From S143-63 sp964425855 (GTDB lineage Archaea > Thermoproteota > Thermoprotei_A > Sulfolobales > Acidilobaceae), in NCBI GenBank assembly GCA_964425855.1, contig CAYROE010000011.1, forward strand, positions 1-25,535: 25,535 bases of DNA, given 5' to 3'. The notes under the pieces are model-generated. The model was given only the letters and a program-made list of their open reading frames with translations. It was not told the origin of the DNA and did no database searches. Made by a program: the position numbers and the translations under genes. Each line of letters starts with the position of its first letter. The first letter of the stretch is position 1. Below, piece after piece: positions 7,769 through 15,910 of this stretch.

Positions 7769-8171
7769 TATCTGCACCCAGCACTGGGCGGAACTTCACA
7801 CCATAAGTAATTATACCTGTATCACTCGTCTCACTTATCTTCCGTACAACAGCTTCGACCTCTATACCGATGCTAAGCTCTCCTGGTAATACATCAGTCA
7901 GCTCCGCGATGACACGTACACCGTTGATATTCACTAAGCCCACTATTATAGGAGCGTTCAACCTATTATCTCCTGGAACACTATATACAACGCTATAGCT
8001 CTCTAGTATGCCTCTCCTCGGGAGCTGTACCTCTTCTAGGTTACTGCCCCCACAGTATGGGCAACTTGTCCGCGGAGGATAGTGGATCTTGCCACAATCC
8101 TTGCACCTAGCACCTACGAGCCTGTAGCGGGGTATCCTCCTCCTCCACCATACCGGAAGACTCCTTGTCAT
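7737..8171 (-). CDS. DUF35 (zinc ribbon plus OB-fold) protein of the thiolase/HMG-CoA synthase complex
   Basis: The 144-residue protein has a rubredoxin-like zinc ribbon, CKDC (Cys23, Cys26) and CPYC (Cys37, Cys40), followed by an OB-fold with the acyl-CoA-associated segment RGILESYSVVY. In methanogens a protein of this family bridges acetoacetyl-CoA thiolase and HMG-CoA synthase and shares one CoA site, so the intermediate is channelled. Position between thiolase and reductase genes supports the same role here. The ATG is preceded by GGAGGTGA at 7 nt, one of the strongest ribosome-binding sites in the window. It starts 14 bp after the thiolase stop. The last 20 residues are polar and look disordered. 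Confidence 0.9.
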   Translation of the reverse strand: MTRSLPVWWRRRIPRYRLVGARCKDCGKIHYPPRTSCPYCGGSNLEEVQLPRRGILESYSVVYSVPGDNRLNAPIIVGLVNINGVRVIAELTDVLPGELSIGIEVEAVVRKISETSDTGIITYGVKFRPVLGADSGAGQDTGEA

Positions 8172-8185
8172 GGACCAATCACCTC

Positions 8186-9328
8186 CTAGCCTGATATCTT
8201 CCTGAGCAATGCTATCCTTGCACTTGACCCCGCAGCATTAATGGAAACAATCATCCCTGTCTCTTCTCCTCCTCGCTTTACTCCCTGCCAAGTTCCCGCC
8301 AATATCCGTGAGACTTCTACGAGTTTGTATACGTCAGTGGCTCCTATTGGATGACCCCTAGCCTTTAATCCACCGCTTGGATTAACTAGCGGTCCCTCTC
8401 CTTCAACCGAGAAGTAGCCCTCCGACACTAGCTTGGCGGATTCTCCCTTCTCGGCTAGGCCTAGGGTTTCCAGTTCTAGGAGACCGTATATCGAGAAGCT
8501 ATCGTGGAGCTCGATCACGTCTATCTTCTCGAGCACGCCGAGCCTGCCTAGAGCTGTTCTAAGGCTCTCGAGGTCGAGTGGATCGTCTCTGAGCGCAGGA
8601 CTGGGCATTCCTGTAGCTGATATTACTGATTCAATCTCGGCAAGTGGTCTTCCCTCTAGCTCGTCTCCGTTCTCTAATACTATAGCGGCGGCCCCATCAC
8701 CTAGAGGATAGGCGTCCAGGAGTGTAATTGGCTCGGCTATGGGCATAGCGGTCAACACTTTTTCTGGGGCGACTGCGAAGGGTAGCATTGCGTGGGGGTT
8801 GTTCTTGGCATGCATATGCATCATTGCAGGCCAGTATGCGAGGGTGAGTCTGTCGATCTCGTATTTCTCCATGTATAGCCTCATTAGGAGGGCTGCGATA
8901 CTGGCGTGTCCTATGTTATAGTATGCGTCGCTCTCGGTATCGTAAAGTGCCTGTAGCATTGCGTATGTTGGGCCGCTGGGATGCTCTGTCATCTTGTCAA
9001 CTCCTATGAGTAGGATCCTGCTGGCCTCCTCGGATTTGATCAATGAGACAGCGGTCTCAAGCGCGGCCAGGCCCGAGGACTCGCCTGCTTCAACTGTCAG
9101 TGCACGTACTCCGTGGAGTCCCAGGTTCGAGGCAATATAACTTGCTAGGTCAAGTTGTGGGGCCTGGAGATACGATAAGCTACTGGCTACAATGACGAAG
9201 TCTACGTTATCCGAGCCGCTCTCGGCTAACGCCTGTTTACCCGCTTGGAATGCCAGGTCTCTTACTCCGAGAGGATAGTGGCGGGCTATCTTAACTGCTC
9301 CCGTCCCAGTAATATACACTTTCACCAT
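8186..9328 (-). CDS. Thiolase-fold protein of the mevalonate operon, catalytic Cys replaced by Glu
   Basis: Sequence and position say acetoacetyl-CoA thiolase of the archaeal SCP2-like class: about 380 residues, LLIGVDKMTE, ELHDSFS (His275), and NPSGGLKARGHPIGATD (His326). However, where the family reads A-C-A/G-S-G, this protein reads VEAGESSGLAAL: the nucleophile position (residue 83, where Cys85-89 is usual) is Glu, and the whole protein has no cysteine. Ordinary thiolase chemistry through an acyl-cysteine is therefore impossible as read. The codon GAG sits in clean sequence with no frame problem. I chose ATG at 9328 because GGGGTGA precedes it by 8 nt; GTG at 9340 would add four residues. 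It lies between HMG-CoA synthase and DUF35 with gaps of 17 and 14 bp. The fold is sure; the activity is open. Confidence 0.85.
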   Translation of the reverse strand: MVKVYITGTGAVKIARHYPLGVRDLAFQAGKQALAESGSDNVDFVIVASSLSYLQAPQLDLASYIASNLGLHGVRALTVEAGESSGLAALETAVSLIKSEEASRILLIGVDKMTEHPSGPTYAMLQALYDTESDAYYNIGHASIAALLMRLYMEKYEIDRLTLAYWPAMMHMHAKNNPHAMLPFAVAPEKVLTAMPIAEPITLLDAYPLGDGAAAIVLENGDELEGRPLAEIESVISATGMPSPALRDDPLDLESLRTALGRLGVLEKIDVIELHDSFSIYGLLELETLGLAEKGESAKLVSEGYFSVEGEGPLVNPSGGLKARGHPIGATDVYKLVEVSRILAGTWQGVKRGGEETGMIVSINAAGSSARIALLRKISG

Positions 9329-9345
9329 ACTATCATTCACCCCTG

Positions 9346-10419
9346 TTATCCCCTGGGAAGCATGGTAAGGATCTTCCTATACCTAGTGTATAGTGCATAA
9401 TCTATTGTCTTCCTCCTAGCGAGATAGTCGTCGAAGCGAGGTGCTAGTCCTTGCTTCTCCTTGATGGCCTCTGTAACCCTCAGGATATAGGTGTCGCTTC
9501 CAGCACCGCTCCCGAAGGGAGCCACAAGTATAAGGTCTCCAGGCTCCGCCCGGTCGAGGACTCTCGCTAGTCCCAGGAGCGCGCTAGCGTTATATGTGTT
9601 TCCTATGAATGGCGTGACTAGGCCTGGCTCTATTTGTTCCATTGTGAATCCGAGCCTTTTTCCTACTCTAACCGGGAACTTCCCGTTTGGCTGGTGGAAA
9701 ACAGCGTATTTGAAGTCTGATGGCTTATAGCCTGTTTCTTCGAGGAGGTTCTTTACACTGCTCATTATGTGGTGGAAGTACGCGGGTTCTCCTGTAAACC
9801 CTTCTCCGTGGCGTGGATAGGGTTTTAGAGCCCTCCTCCAGAAGTCGGGCGTGTCGGTTACATATGTGTAGGTTGCTTCGAATACTGCAGCGGCTCCTTC
9901 CCTTGGCCCTACTATGAATGCTACTGCGCCGCTAGAAGCTGTGAACTCTAATACGTCACCGGGCTCTGCTTGGGCCGTGTCGCTTCCTATAGCCATGGCA
10001 TATTTCATCATTCCACTCGATACGAGTCCTATCGAAGCCCTCAAGCCTTCGCTGCCTGCCCTGCACGCGAATTCTAGGTCGCTTGCCATTGTGACAGGCG
10101 TTATTCCTAGTGCTTCAGCGACGATTGTGGCTGAGGGCTTTACGGCGTATGGCTTTGATTCGCTTCCAAAGAATACTGCTTTTATCTCTGAAGGGTCTAC
10201 CTTGGCTCTGAGCAGGGCATTGTATCCTGCCTCTATAGCCATGGTGGTTGAGTCCTCGTCGGGGCTGTCTACGCTCTTTTCCTTTACGTTTAGGCCTTTG
10301 TACTGGTGGGGTGGCCAGCCCCAGACCCTTGCTATCTCTTCCATGGGGAGCCTCCATCTCGGGACATAGGCTCCCCATCCATGGATTCCAGTCCTTGATT
10401 CAGGACGTTCCTGGGTCAT
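9346..10419 (-). CDS. Hydroxymethylglutaryl-CoA synthase
   Basis: It condenses acetyl-CoA with acetoacetyl-CoA to HMG-CoA. The 357-residue length is that of archaeal HMG-CoA synthases. The catalytic triad is intact: Glu87 in GSESKPYAVKP, Cys119 in EFACRAGSEGL, and His242 in VFHQPNGKFP. GNTYNASALLGL near 275 and APFGSGAGSDTY near 305 belong to the CoA pocket. The ATG has GGAGG 8 nt upstream. It is the first gene of the mevalonate operon, and a TATA box lies about 50 bp before it. Unlike its thiolase neighbour, this condensing enzyme keeps every catalytic residue. Confidence 0.95.
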   Translation of the reverse strand: MTQERPESRTGIHGWGAYVPRWRLPMEEIARVWGWPPHQYKGLNVKEKSVDSPDEDSTTMAIEAGYNALLRAKVDPSEIKAVFFGSESKPYAVKPSATIVAEALGITPVTMASDLEFACRAGSEGLRASIGLVSSGMMKYAMAIGSDTAQAEPGDVLEFTASSGAVAFIVGPREGAAAVFEATYTYVTDTPDFWRRALKPYPRHGEGFTGEPAYFHHIMSSVKNLLEETGYKPSDFKYAVFHQPNGKFPVRVGKRLGFTMEQIEPGLVTPFIGNTYNASALLGLARVLDRAEPGDLILVAPFGSGAGSDTYILRVTEAIKEKQGLAPRFDDYLARRKTIDYALYTRYRKILTMLPRG

Positions 10420-10467
10420 TGTTTAATCCTCCGTAATCGTCATCGATATTTTACATGAAGATATGTA

Positions 10468-10477
10468 GTATTATAAG
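10468..10477. promoter_or_regulatory. TATA box between HMG-CoA synthase and radical SAM genes, possibly shared
   Basis: The core TTATAA is its own reverse complement. Read on the minus strand, CTTATAATA predicts a start near 10446, 27 nt before the HMG-CoA synthase ATG. Read on the plus strand, ATTATAAGG predicts a start near 10500, 40 nt before the radical SAM ATG at 10540. No better plus-strand box is visible, so one box may drive both genes. Confidence 0.5.
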
Positions 10478-10539
10478 GGTTTCGCCATCTGACTAGTATT
10501 TGGATAGACTATTGTCGAAAAAGGAGGATGGGCTATACA

Positions 10540-11583
10540 ATGCAACAAGCCTACGAGATAATAGGAAAAATACAGGGCCGTAGACTAGCACTGATAAAAG
10601 ATCCTGCACCACTAGTCGGACACATAGCATTCGGTGTCATAGACAGAGGCACCAACGTTATCCAAGTACGGCCATCGACGATATGCCCTCACAACTGTAT
10701 ATACTGCAGTGTAGACGCTGGACCATACTCAAAAACGAGGACAACAGAGTTCCTCGTAGACGCAGAACACATTGCAAAATGGACACGGATACTTTCAAGC
10801 ATAAAGAATACACCAGTAGAGGTGTTAATAGATGGTGTAGGAGAGCCCCTCACACACCCACGAATCCTTGAAATCATAAGCATCATAAAAAACCATCCAA
10901 GCGTTTTCAGGGTAGCGATCGAGACACATGGAGGTTTCCTCTCTAAAACGCTAGCTGAGAAACTAGACTCAGCGGGCCTAGACCGAATAAACCTAAGCAT
11001 TGATAGTCTCGATAAAGGTAAAGCACGTATGCTCGCAGGAGTAAAATGGTACGATGTGGACAAGATCCTTAAGGTAGTCGACTGGATCCTTGAAAACACT
11101 TCTATCGACGTCGTCTTAACCCCCGTAGTGGTACCCGGGGTAAACGAGGAAGACATGAAAGACCTAATCGAATACGCAAAGAGTAGAGAGCTAGGAAAGA
11201 AAACGGGATGGCCTACAGGAGTCCTTATACAAAAATACGAGATACATAGATGGGGACGCAAGCCCTTAGGCAGGCATCAATGGACATGGTCAAGATTCTA
11301 CAAATGGCTAAAGTCCCTCGAGGAAGAAGCAGGCTACAAGCTAAGGCCCAGCATGGAAGAACTGGGCATAAAGCCTGCTCCAAAGCTCCCCATACTATAC
11401 AGGCCGGGAGACAGGGTAAGAGTAGAAATACTAGGCCCAGGCTGGCACAAGGGAGAGCTACTAGCAATGGACACGAAGCGTCAGAGACTCATAGCGGTTT
11501 TCTGCGAGAATTGTCGGCCCGGCCAACTCGCCACCGTTAGGATCATACGCTCTAAAGACAATATCTATGTAGCGAGGAAATAG
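10540..11583 (+). CDS. Radical SAM protein with C-terminal TRAM domain
   Basis: The radical SAM cluster motif CPHNCIYC (Cys49, Cys53, Cys56) is followed by the SAM-binding GVGEPLTHP and by NLSIDSLDKGKA of a MoaA-like barrel. The last 60 residues (GDRVRVEILGPGWHKGELLA ... GQLATVRIIRS) form a TRAM-like RNA-binding OB domain, and CENC near 327 adds a CxxC. This order matches an uncharacterised archaeal family (COG2100-like). The TRAM domain suggests an RNA substrate. An ATG at 10528 directly abuts GGAGG and so is an unlikely start; ATG at 10540, 12 nt after GGAGG, is preferred (347 residues). It is divergent from HMG-CoA synthase. The reaction is unknown. Confidence 0.85.
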   Translation: MQQAYEIIGKIQGRRLALIKDPAPLVGHIAFGVIDRGTNVIQVRPSTICPHNCIYCSVDAGPYSKTRTTEFLVDAEHIAKWTRILSSIKNTPVEVLIDGVGEPLTHPRILEIISIIKNHPSVFRVAIETHGGFLSKTLAEKLDSAGLDRINLSIDSLDKGKARMLAGVKWYDVDKILKVVDWILENTSIDVVLTPVVVPGVNEEDMKDLIEYAKSRELGKKTGWPTGVLIQKYEIHRWGRKPLGRHQWTWSRFYKWLKSLEEEAGYKLRPSMEELGIKPAPKLPILYRPGDRVRVEILGPGWHKGELLAMDTKRQRLIAVFCENCRPGQLATVRIIRSKDNIYVARK

Positions 11584-11693
11584 TGTAACATGTCCTCAGA
11601 GCCCTAGCCGGTATTCCATTAGTAGTAATATTATTAATTTTGAAATACCTACTCTATCAATAAATATGTCGTAGAACAATACCTTCTATACCG

Positions 11694-11702
11694 GAAATAA
11701 AT
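11694..11702 (+). promoter_or_regulatory. Candidate TATA box of tldD
   Basis: GAAATAAAT is centred 25 bp before the tldD ATG at 11723, which places the transcription start at or next to the start codon. The tldD mRNA is therefore probably leaderless. The GGTG at 11711-11714 would then lie outside the transcript. Confidence 0.4.
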
Positions 11703-11722
11703 CCTAGCATGGTGTAGTAATT

Positions 11723-13141
11723 ATGAGCGATATAGTTACAGAACTAGAATCCTATGTAGAGAAAGCGTTTCGAAAAGCAGAGGATCTCGGAGTAGACTTC
11801 ATAGACGCCAGGATACAAGACTACAAGTACGAGAACATAGTCTACGATAACGACCGTGTAAAGAGCTATTCCTACACGACCACGACCGGGGTAGGATTCA
11901 GGGTAGTCTACAAGGGATTCCACGGATACTCCTCGACAACAATCCCTACCTGGGATGGTATTGAGAAGGCACTACTCACCGCCTACAGGATGGCCAAGGC
12001 CCTTCACCATGCCGGAGGAGAACCGAGTCCACTAGCAGAATACGCGGTAGTCAAGGCTTACAGTAGATCAGGATACATAAAATATCCCTTCGAGATCAGC
12101 GATGACGAGAAAATAGAAGTCGTAAAAACACTTGTCTCAACAGCTAAAGAAGTCGTAGGCGTAGTATCGGCAACTGCAAGGCTGGGCCTACAACACGACA
12201 AGAGAATAGTATTGAACAATGAGGGAACTAGAGTAGAGACGGACGTTGTACTCACAGGATTCTCCGTCTCCGCAGTAGCACGCTCAGACAAAGGCATGGA
12301 AATAGTCTATGATTCGAAGAGCAGGGTCTCTGGCTGGGAACTAGTAGAGTACACAGATCTAAACGCCATGGCAAAAGAAACAGGAGAACTCGCGGTAAAA
12401 GCAGCCCATGCAACAGTTCCAAAGGCAGGAAAATACCGTGTAGTCCTCCACCCCGAGGTAGTAGGCTTACTCGTGCACGAAGCCCTAGGACACGCGAGTG
12501 AGGGCGACCTCGTCGCGAGCGATGCAAGCGTGATAAAAGACAAACTGGGCCAAAAAATAGGATCCGACCTAGTAAGCATTGTGGACGACGGCCGACACCC
12601 AGACGGATACTATGTTCCCTTCGACGACGAAGGAGTAGAAAAGCAGAAGACAACGATAGTAGAAAACGGTGTCCTAAAAGGATATCTCGCTGGAAGAGCA
12701 GAAAGTAAAAAGCTAGGAATAGAGCCTACCGGCAACAGTAGAGTAATGAGCTATCAGCACCCTCTGCTCGTGAGACAGACAAACTACTATATCCTCCCAG
12801 GAGACCACACGTTCGACGAGCTAGTTCAAGAAGCAAAGAATGGAATATACGTTACCGGGAAAGGTGCAAGAGGAGGAGAGGTAGACCCTGGCGCAGGAAC
12901 ATTCACGTTCGGAGTGGGAATCTCATGGAAAATAGAGAATGGAGAAATCATGAATCCTCTGAGAGGAGTAACACTAACAGGAATGATACTAGACGTGCTC
13001 AAGAACATAGAAGCGCTAGGAAAAGACCTCCACGTGTACACAAGCGTGTTTGGAGGATGCGGTAAGAGCGGCCAGCTCGTACGTGTAGGCGATGGAGGAC
13101 CATACGTACTCGTAGGAGAGATCATTGTAGGAGGGAGGTGA
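11723..13141 (+). CDS. tldD: TldD, metalloprotease subunit of the TldD/TldE pair
   Basis: The 472-residue protein has the zinc motif HEALGH (His252, Glu253, His257) in VVGLLVHEALGHASEGD, the catalytic signature of TldD. The C-terminal GGCGKSGQLVRVGDGGP carries the conserved family Cys. In bacteria and Sulfolobus, TldD and TldE form a heterodimer that degrades unfolded or small peptides through a closed cavity, and TldD alone holds the zinc. The stop codon TGA lies inside the ribosome-binding site of tldE, so the pair is translationally coupled. All expected motifs are present and the length is normal. Confidence 0.95.
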   Translation: MSDIVTELESYVEKAFRKAEDLGVDFIDARIQDYKYENIVYDNDRVKSYSYTTTTGVGFRVVYKGFHGYSSTTIPTWDGIEKALLTAYRMAKALHHAGGEPSPLAEYAVVKAYSRSGYIKYPFEISDDEKIEVVKTLVSTAKEVVGVVSATARLGLQHDKRIVLNNEGTRVETDVVLTGFSVSAVARSDKGMEIVYDSKSRVSGWELVEYTDLNAMAKETGELAVKAAHATVPKAGKYRVVLHPEVVGLLVHEALGHASEGDLVASDASVIKDKLGQKIGSDLVSIVDDGRHPDGYYVPFDDEGVEKQKTTIVENGVLKGYLAGRAESKKLGIEPTGNSRVMSYQHPLLVRQTNYYILPGDHTFDELVQEAKNGIYVTGKGARGGEVDPGAGTFTFGVGISWKIENGEIMNPLRGVTLTGMILDVLKNIEALGKDLHVYTSVFGGCGKSGQLVRVGDGGPYVLVGEIIVGGR

Positions 13142-13149
13142 AGAAGAAA

Positions 13150-14509
13150 ATGAGACTAGATCTAGACCTAGAGAAGCTATTGAAATACGCCGAGAAAATG
13201 GGGGCCTCCGAGGCAGAGCTCTCAGCATCCATAACAGACAAGTACATTTTCGAGATATCTAAGGACAGCCTAGAGCGAGCCCTTTCAACAACAACTATCG
13301 GATTCGGAATACGAGTAGCGATAGGCANNNNNNNNNNTAGGTGCCGCCGGCGGAGAAATAACCGGGGAAGAAGGAGCCCTCGAGATAATTAGGCACGCCA
13401 TAAAGATAGCGAGAAGCACAAGAGAAGACGAAAAATGGCCAGGCTTCAATCCCAAGATTGGTAAGGCACCTATAGAAGTCCCTGTCCACAGCGAGGAGAC
13501 AGCTTCCCTAACCGAGGAAGATGGAGTAAAGATACTCCAAGAACAGTTGAAGCTAGTAAAAGAATCTGATCCAAGCATAACAGTTGCCGGAGCAGGCTTC
13601 CGCGTTTCAAGATCCTATTCAGAGTTCATAAACTCCTATGGCGGCCCACTAGGAGAGAAATCAACCTCTTACTCATATGTACTAGAGCTTAAGAAGAAAA
13701 CTGGGGAAGGCGAGGGCACCTATATTGACTGGAAGATGGGCGTGAAGCTTGACATCGAGGGAATAGAAGAGACTACCCGAAGAGCGGTAAGCAGGGTATC
13801 CGATGCTGTCAAGGCATCTCCCATAGAAGGATTCAGGGGTACACTAATACTAGACGATGCCGAGGCCGCATCGCTTCTAAGGATACTGATTGTCCCCGCA
13901 ATATCAGCTGATAACGTGCAACAGAGGCGTAGTCCTCTCGCAGGAAGGCTAGGGGAAAAAGTCCTAAGCGATAAAATAAACATAGTCGACGACCCGTTCC
14001 TACCCTATGAGACGGGTAGCGCAGTATTCGACGACGAGGGACATCCGACAAGCAAGAAAAACGTATTCGAGAAAGGCGTACTAGCCACATACCTATACGA
14101 TCATTATACCGCGAGCATAGAAGGAAGAGAGAGCACCGGCAACGGATTCAAGTCAGCTCACCACGCGCCGCCTAGTCCATCTCCATCGAACCTAGTCCTA
14201 GAATCAACTGTTCATAAAGAGAAGCTAGAAGACGCAATAGGAGAAGTGGAAAATGGACTATACGTGGTTTCAACGATCGGTAGCTGGCTCTCGAACCCTG
14301 TCAGCGGACAGATAAACGCTACAGTAACTCTTGGATACCTAATAGTAGGAGGAGAGATACAGAAGCCTGTTAAAGGAGTAGCTATAAGCGGGAACATCTA
14401 CGAGGCACTCGCCGACTCCTTCCAATACACTGCTGGTCCAAGGAGATGCCTGTTCGGCGTCTGCTCAAGCTCAATAGTAATATCGGACTTCACAATCGCC
14501 GGGCACTAG
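13150..14509 (+). CDS. pmbA: TldE/PmbA, partner subunit of TldD, interrupted by an assembly gap
   Basis: The N-terminal part (13150-13327) reads MRLDLDLEKLLKYAEKMGAS ... GFGIRVAIG. After ten Ns the protein resumes in another frame, from GGT at 13340 (GAAGGEITGEEGAL ...), and runs intact to TAG at 14509. With the true gap closed the product should be about 450 residues. It lacks HExxxH, as TldE does, and ends in the family-like GPRRCLFGVCSSSIVISDFT. ATG at 13150 has GGGAGGTGA 8 nt upstream; the GTG at 13138, overlapping the tldD stop, is too close to that site. The Arg-rich frame straight after the Ns is an artefact. The 3' end overlaps the convergent gene by 20 bp. Confidence 0.9.
13328..13337. 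other. Assembly gap (10 N) inside pmbA
   Basis: The coding frames on the two sides are out of register by one base, so the real gap length must be a multiple of 3 and not 10. Family conservation around G-x-R-V-x-x-G-K-R-V-G suggests the missing sequence encodes Lys-Arg-Val/Ile or similar between GGC-A and TA-GGT; six missing bases would fit this. Confidence 0.95.
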
Positions 14510-15065
14510 CCCTATAAGCTATTTCCCCCTCAATATAGACTACTCCTCCACCCCTACGTTTCAACCTTTCAAGTATTCTCTGAGCCTCGCGACGATAACT
14601 AGAATATGCCTCTCTCCTATTCCGGGCAGGAACACCGGTCACATCTGTACAGACAGCGACGATCGTCACAGTGACATCTACGGTTTCCACGCTCCTCGCA
14701 ATACTTACCAGGTCTTCTCCTAGTTCCCAGGGACATACGCCAGGTATCTCCAATACTACTTCTTCTGTCCCCCTCTCATAGTCGAGCCCATATATCACTA
14801 CAGAGCTCCACTTACGGGCAAAATCCTCCACCAGCCCAGTTAAAAGACCCGTGGCAGGATTAGGCTTATACCGGCTCCATCCCCTCTCTGTAACAATTTC
14901 TTCGAACCTGTCAATATCAATGATTATGAGAGAGCCCTGAACCCCTGGGAATCGATATGGGGCGGTCGGTGTGAGACTAGGCCGTTCATTCTCGAGGTCC
15001 ATGGCTGCCCGCGTCCCCATCCCGCCCAGAACTATAGCATCTGGCCGAGGTATAATATCTAACAT
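14490..15065 (-). CDS. Orphan alpha/beta protein, faintly like GTP cyclohydrolase III/GGDEF-fold proteins
   Basis: I do not firmly recognise this 191-residue protein. Residues 43-55 (QGSLIIIDIDRFE) form a strand followed by Asp-x-Asp, and WSRYKPNPATGLLTGLVEDF is followed by SSVVIYGLDYE. Strand-Asp, a W...PNP helix and a second strand with an acidic turn recall the archaeal GTP cyclohydrolase III/GGDEF-like fold, at a level that needs profile support. The C-terminal helix RREAQRILERLKRR is basic. The ATG at 15065 has no ribosome-binding site, and ATGs at residues 16 and 22 are alternatives. Its last 20 bp overlap the convergent pmbA. It is divergent from the metallophosphoesterase gene. Confidence 0.65.
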   Translation of the reverse strand: MLDIIPRPDAIVLGGMGTRAAMDLENERPSLTPTAPYRFPGVQGSLIIIDIDRFEEIVTERGWSRYKPNPATGLLTGLVEDFARKWSSVVIYGLDYERGTEEVVLEIPGVCPWELGEDLVSIARSVETVDVTVTIVAVCTDVTGVPARNRREAYSSYRREAQRILERLKRRGGGVVYIEGEIAYRASARRL

Positions 15066-15169
15066 TCAATCGTATAGGTATTAAACGTAAAACCACTGGA
15101 TTAACCTCGCTCTACAAGGAGAAGAGTAATACAGGTTCCATAAGATAAGCTCGTGAGTGAGAAACATTG

Positions 15170-15910
15170 ATGATAGCACCTGGAATAAGAATAGTAGAAC
15201 CATTTCCAGCACTATACTTAGAGAACGAGGATGCCGTAGTAATAGCAGACATACATCTCGGCTACGAAGAAGCCATGGCTAGACAAGGAGTATACCTTCC
15301 CAGACTACAATACGATAAGATATCAATAATTATAAAGAAACTTAGAGAAGCCACGCAAGCATCAAAGCTAGTTATCGCAGGAGACATAAAACATGAATTC
15401 TCACGTTTGCTAAAACAGGAAAAACTAGAGGTCGCAAAGCTCCTCCACGACGCGTATCGCGTCGGGTACAAGGAAGTAATAGTAGTGAGAGGCAACCACG
15501 ACAACTTTATAGGATCCCTAATAGAGAACCTCGGCGGAAAATTCATAGAAGACCTAGACACTAGCACTGCATTGATAACTCATGGACACAAAGACGTCGA
15601 GTGCAGTGATAAACCAGTTATAATGGGCCACGAGCACCCGGCTCTGCAAGTAAGCATAGGAGGTGCAAAGACCAAGTTTCCGGTCTTCCTCATAGTACCA
15701 TTGGAGGAGTGTGGAATAGCAATTATCCTCCCAGCAAGCGGAGCATACCAGGTGGGAAACAACATAACGCTGGAACAAGAAAACTATCTGAGCCCGATTA
15801 TAAGGAAGAGAGCAGTCCTAGAGGAGGCGAAACCCGTCATTGTAGATGAAAATGAGGGCTTAATGCCTCTTCCACCGCTCGGCGACCTGAGAACGGTACT
15901 CGCTATCTAA
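15170..15910 (+). CDS. Calcineurin-like metallophosphoesterase, COG1407-type
   Basis: The five metal-binding motifs of the calcineurin-like fold appear in order: ADIHLG (Asp27, His29), GDIKHEF (Asp72), GNHD (Asn109, His110), THGH (His138, His140) and GHEHP (His154, His156). The GYE after ADIHLG and the short length (246 residues) match the archaeal COG1407 group, often annotated as ICC-like phosphoesterase and frequently next to helicase genes, though none is seen here. ATG at 15170 is chosen over the TTG directly before it. A CATAAGATA box centred about 26 bp upstream suggests a leaderless mRNA. Substrate unknown; nuclease or phosphodiesterase activity is likely. Confidence 0.88.
   Translation: MIAPGIRIVEPFPALYLENEDAVVIADIHLGYEEAMARQGVYLPRLQYDKISIIIKKLREATQASKLVIAGDIKHEFSRLLKQEKLEVAKLLHDAYRVGYKEVIVVRGNHDNFIGSLIENLGGKFIEDLDTSTALITHGHKDVECSDKPVIMGHEHPALQVSIGGAKTKFPVFLIVPLEECGIAIILPASGAYQVGNNITLEQENYLSPIIRKRAVLEEAKPVIVDENEGLMPLPPLGDLRTVLAI

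Noticed and set aside
13338..13392. Arg-rich tail after the N run
   Set aside because: It is the wrong frame; the PmbA frame resumes one base away and is open to 14509.
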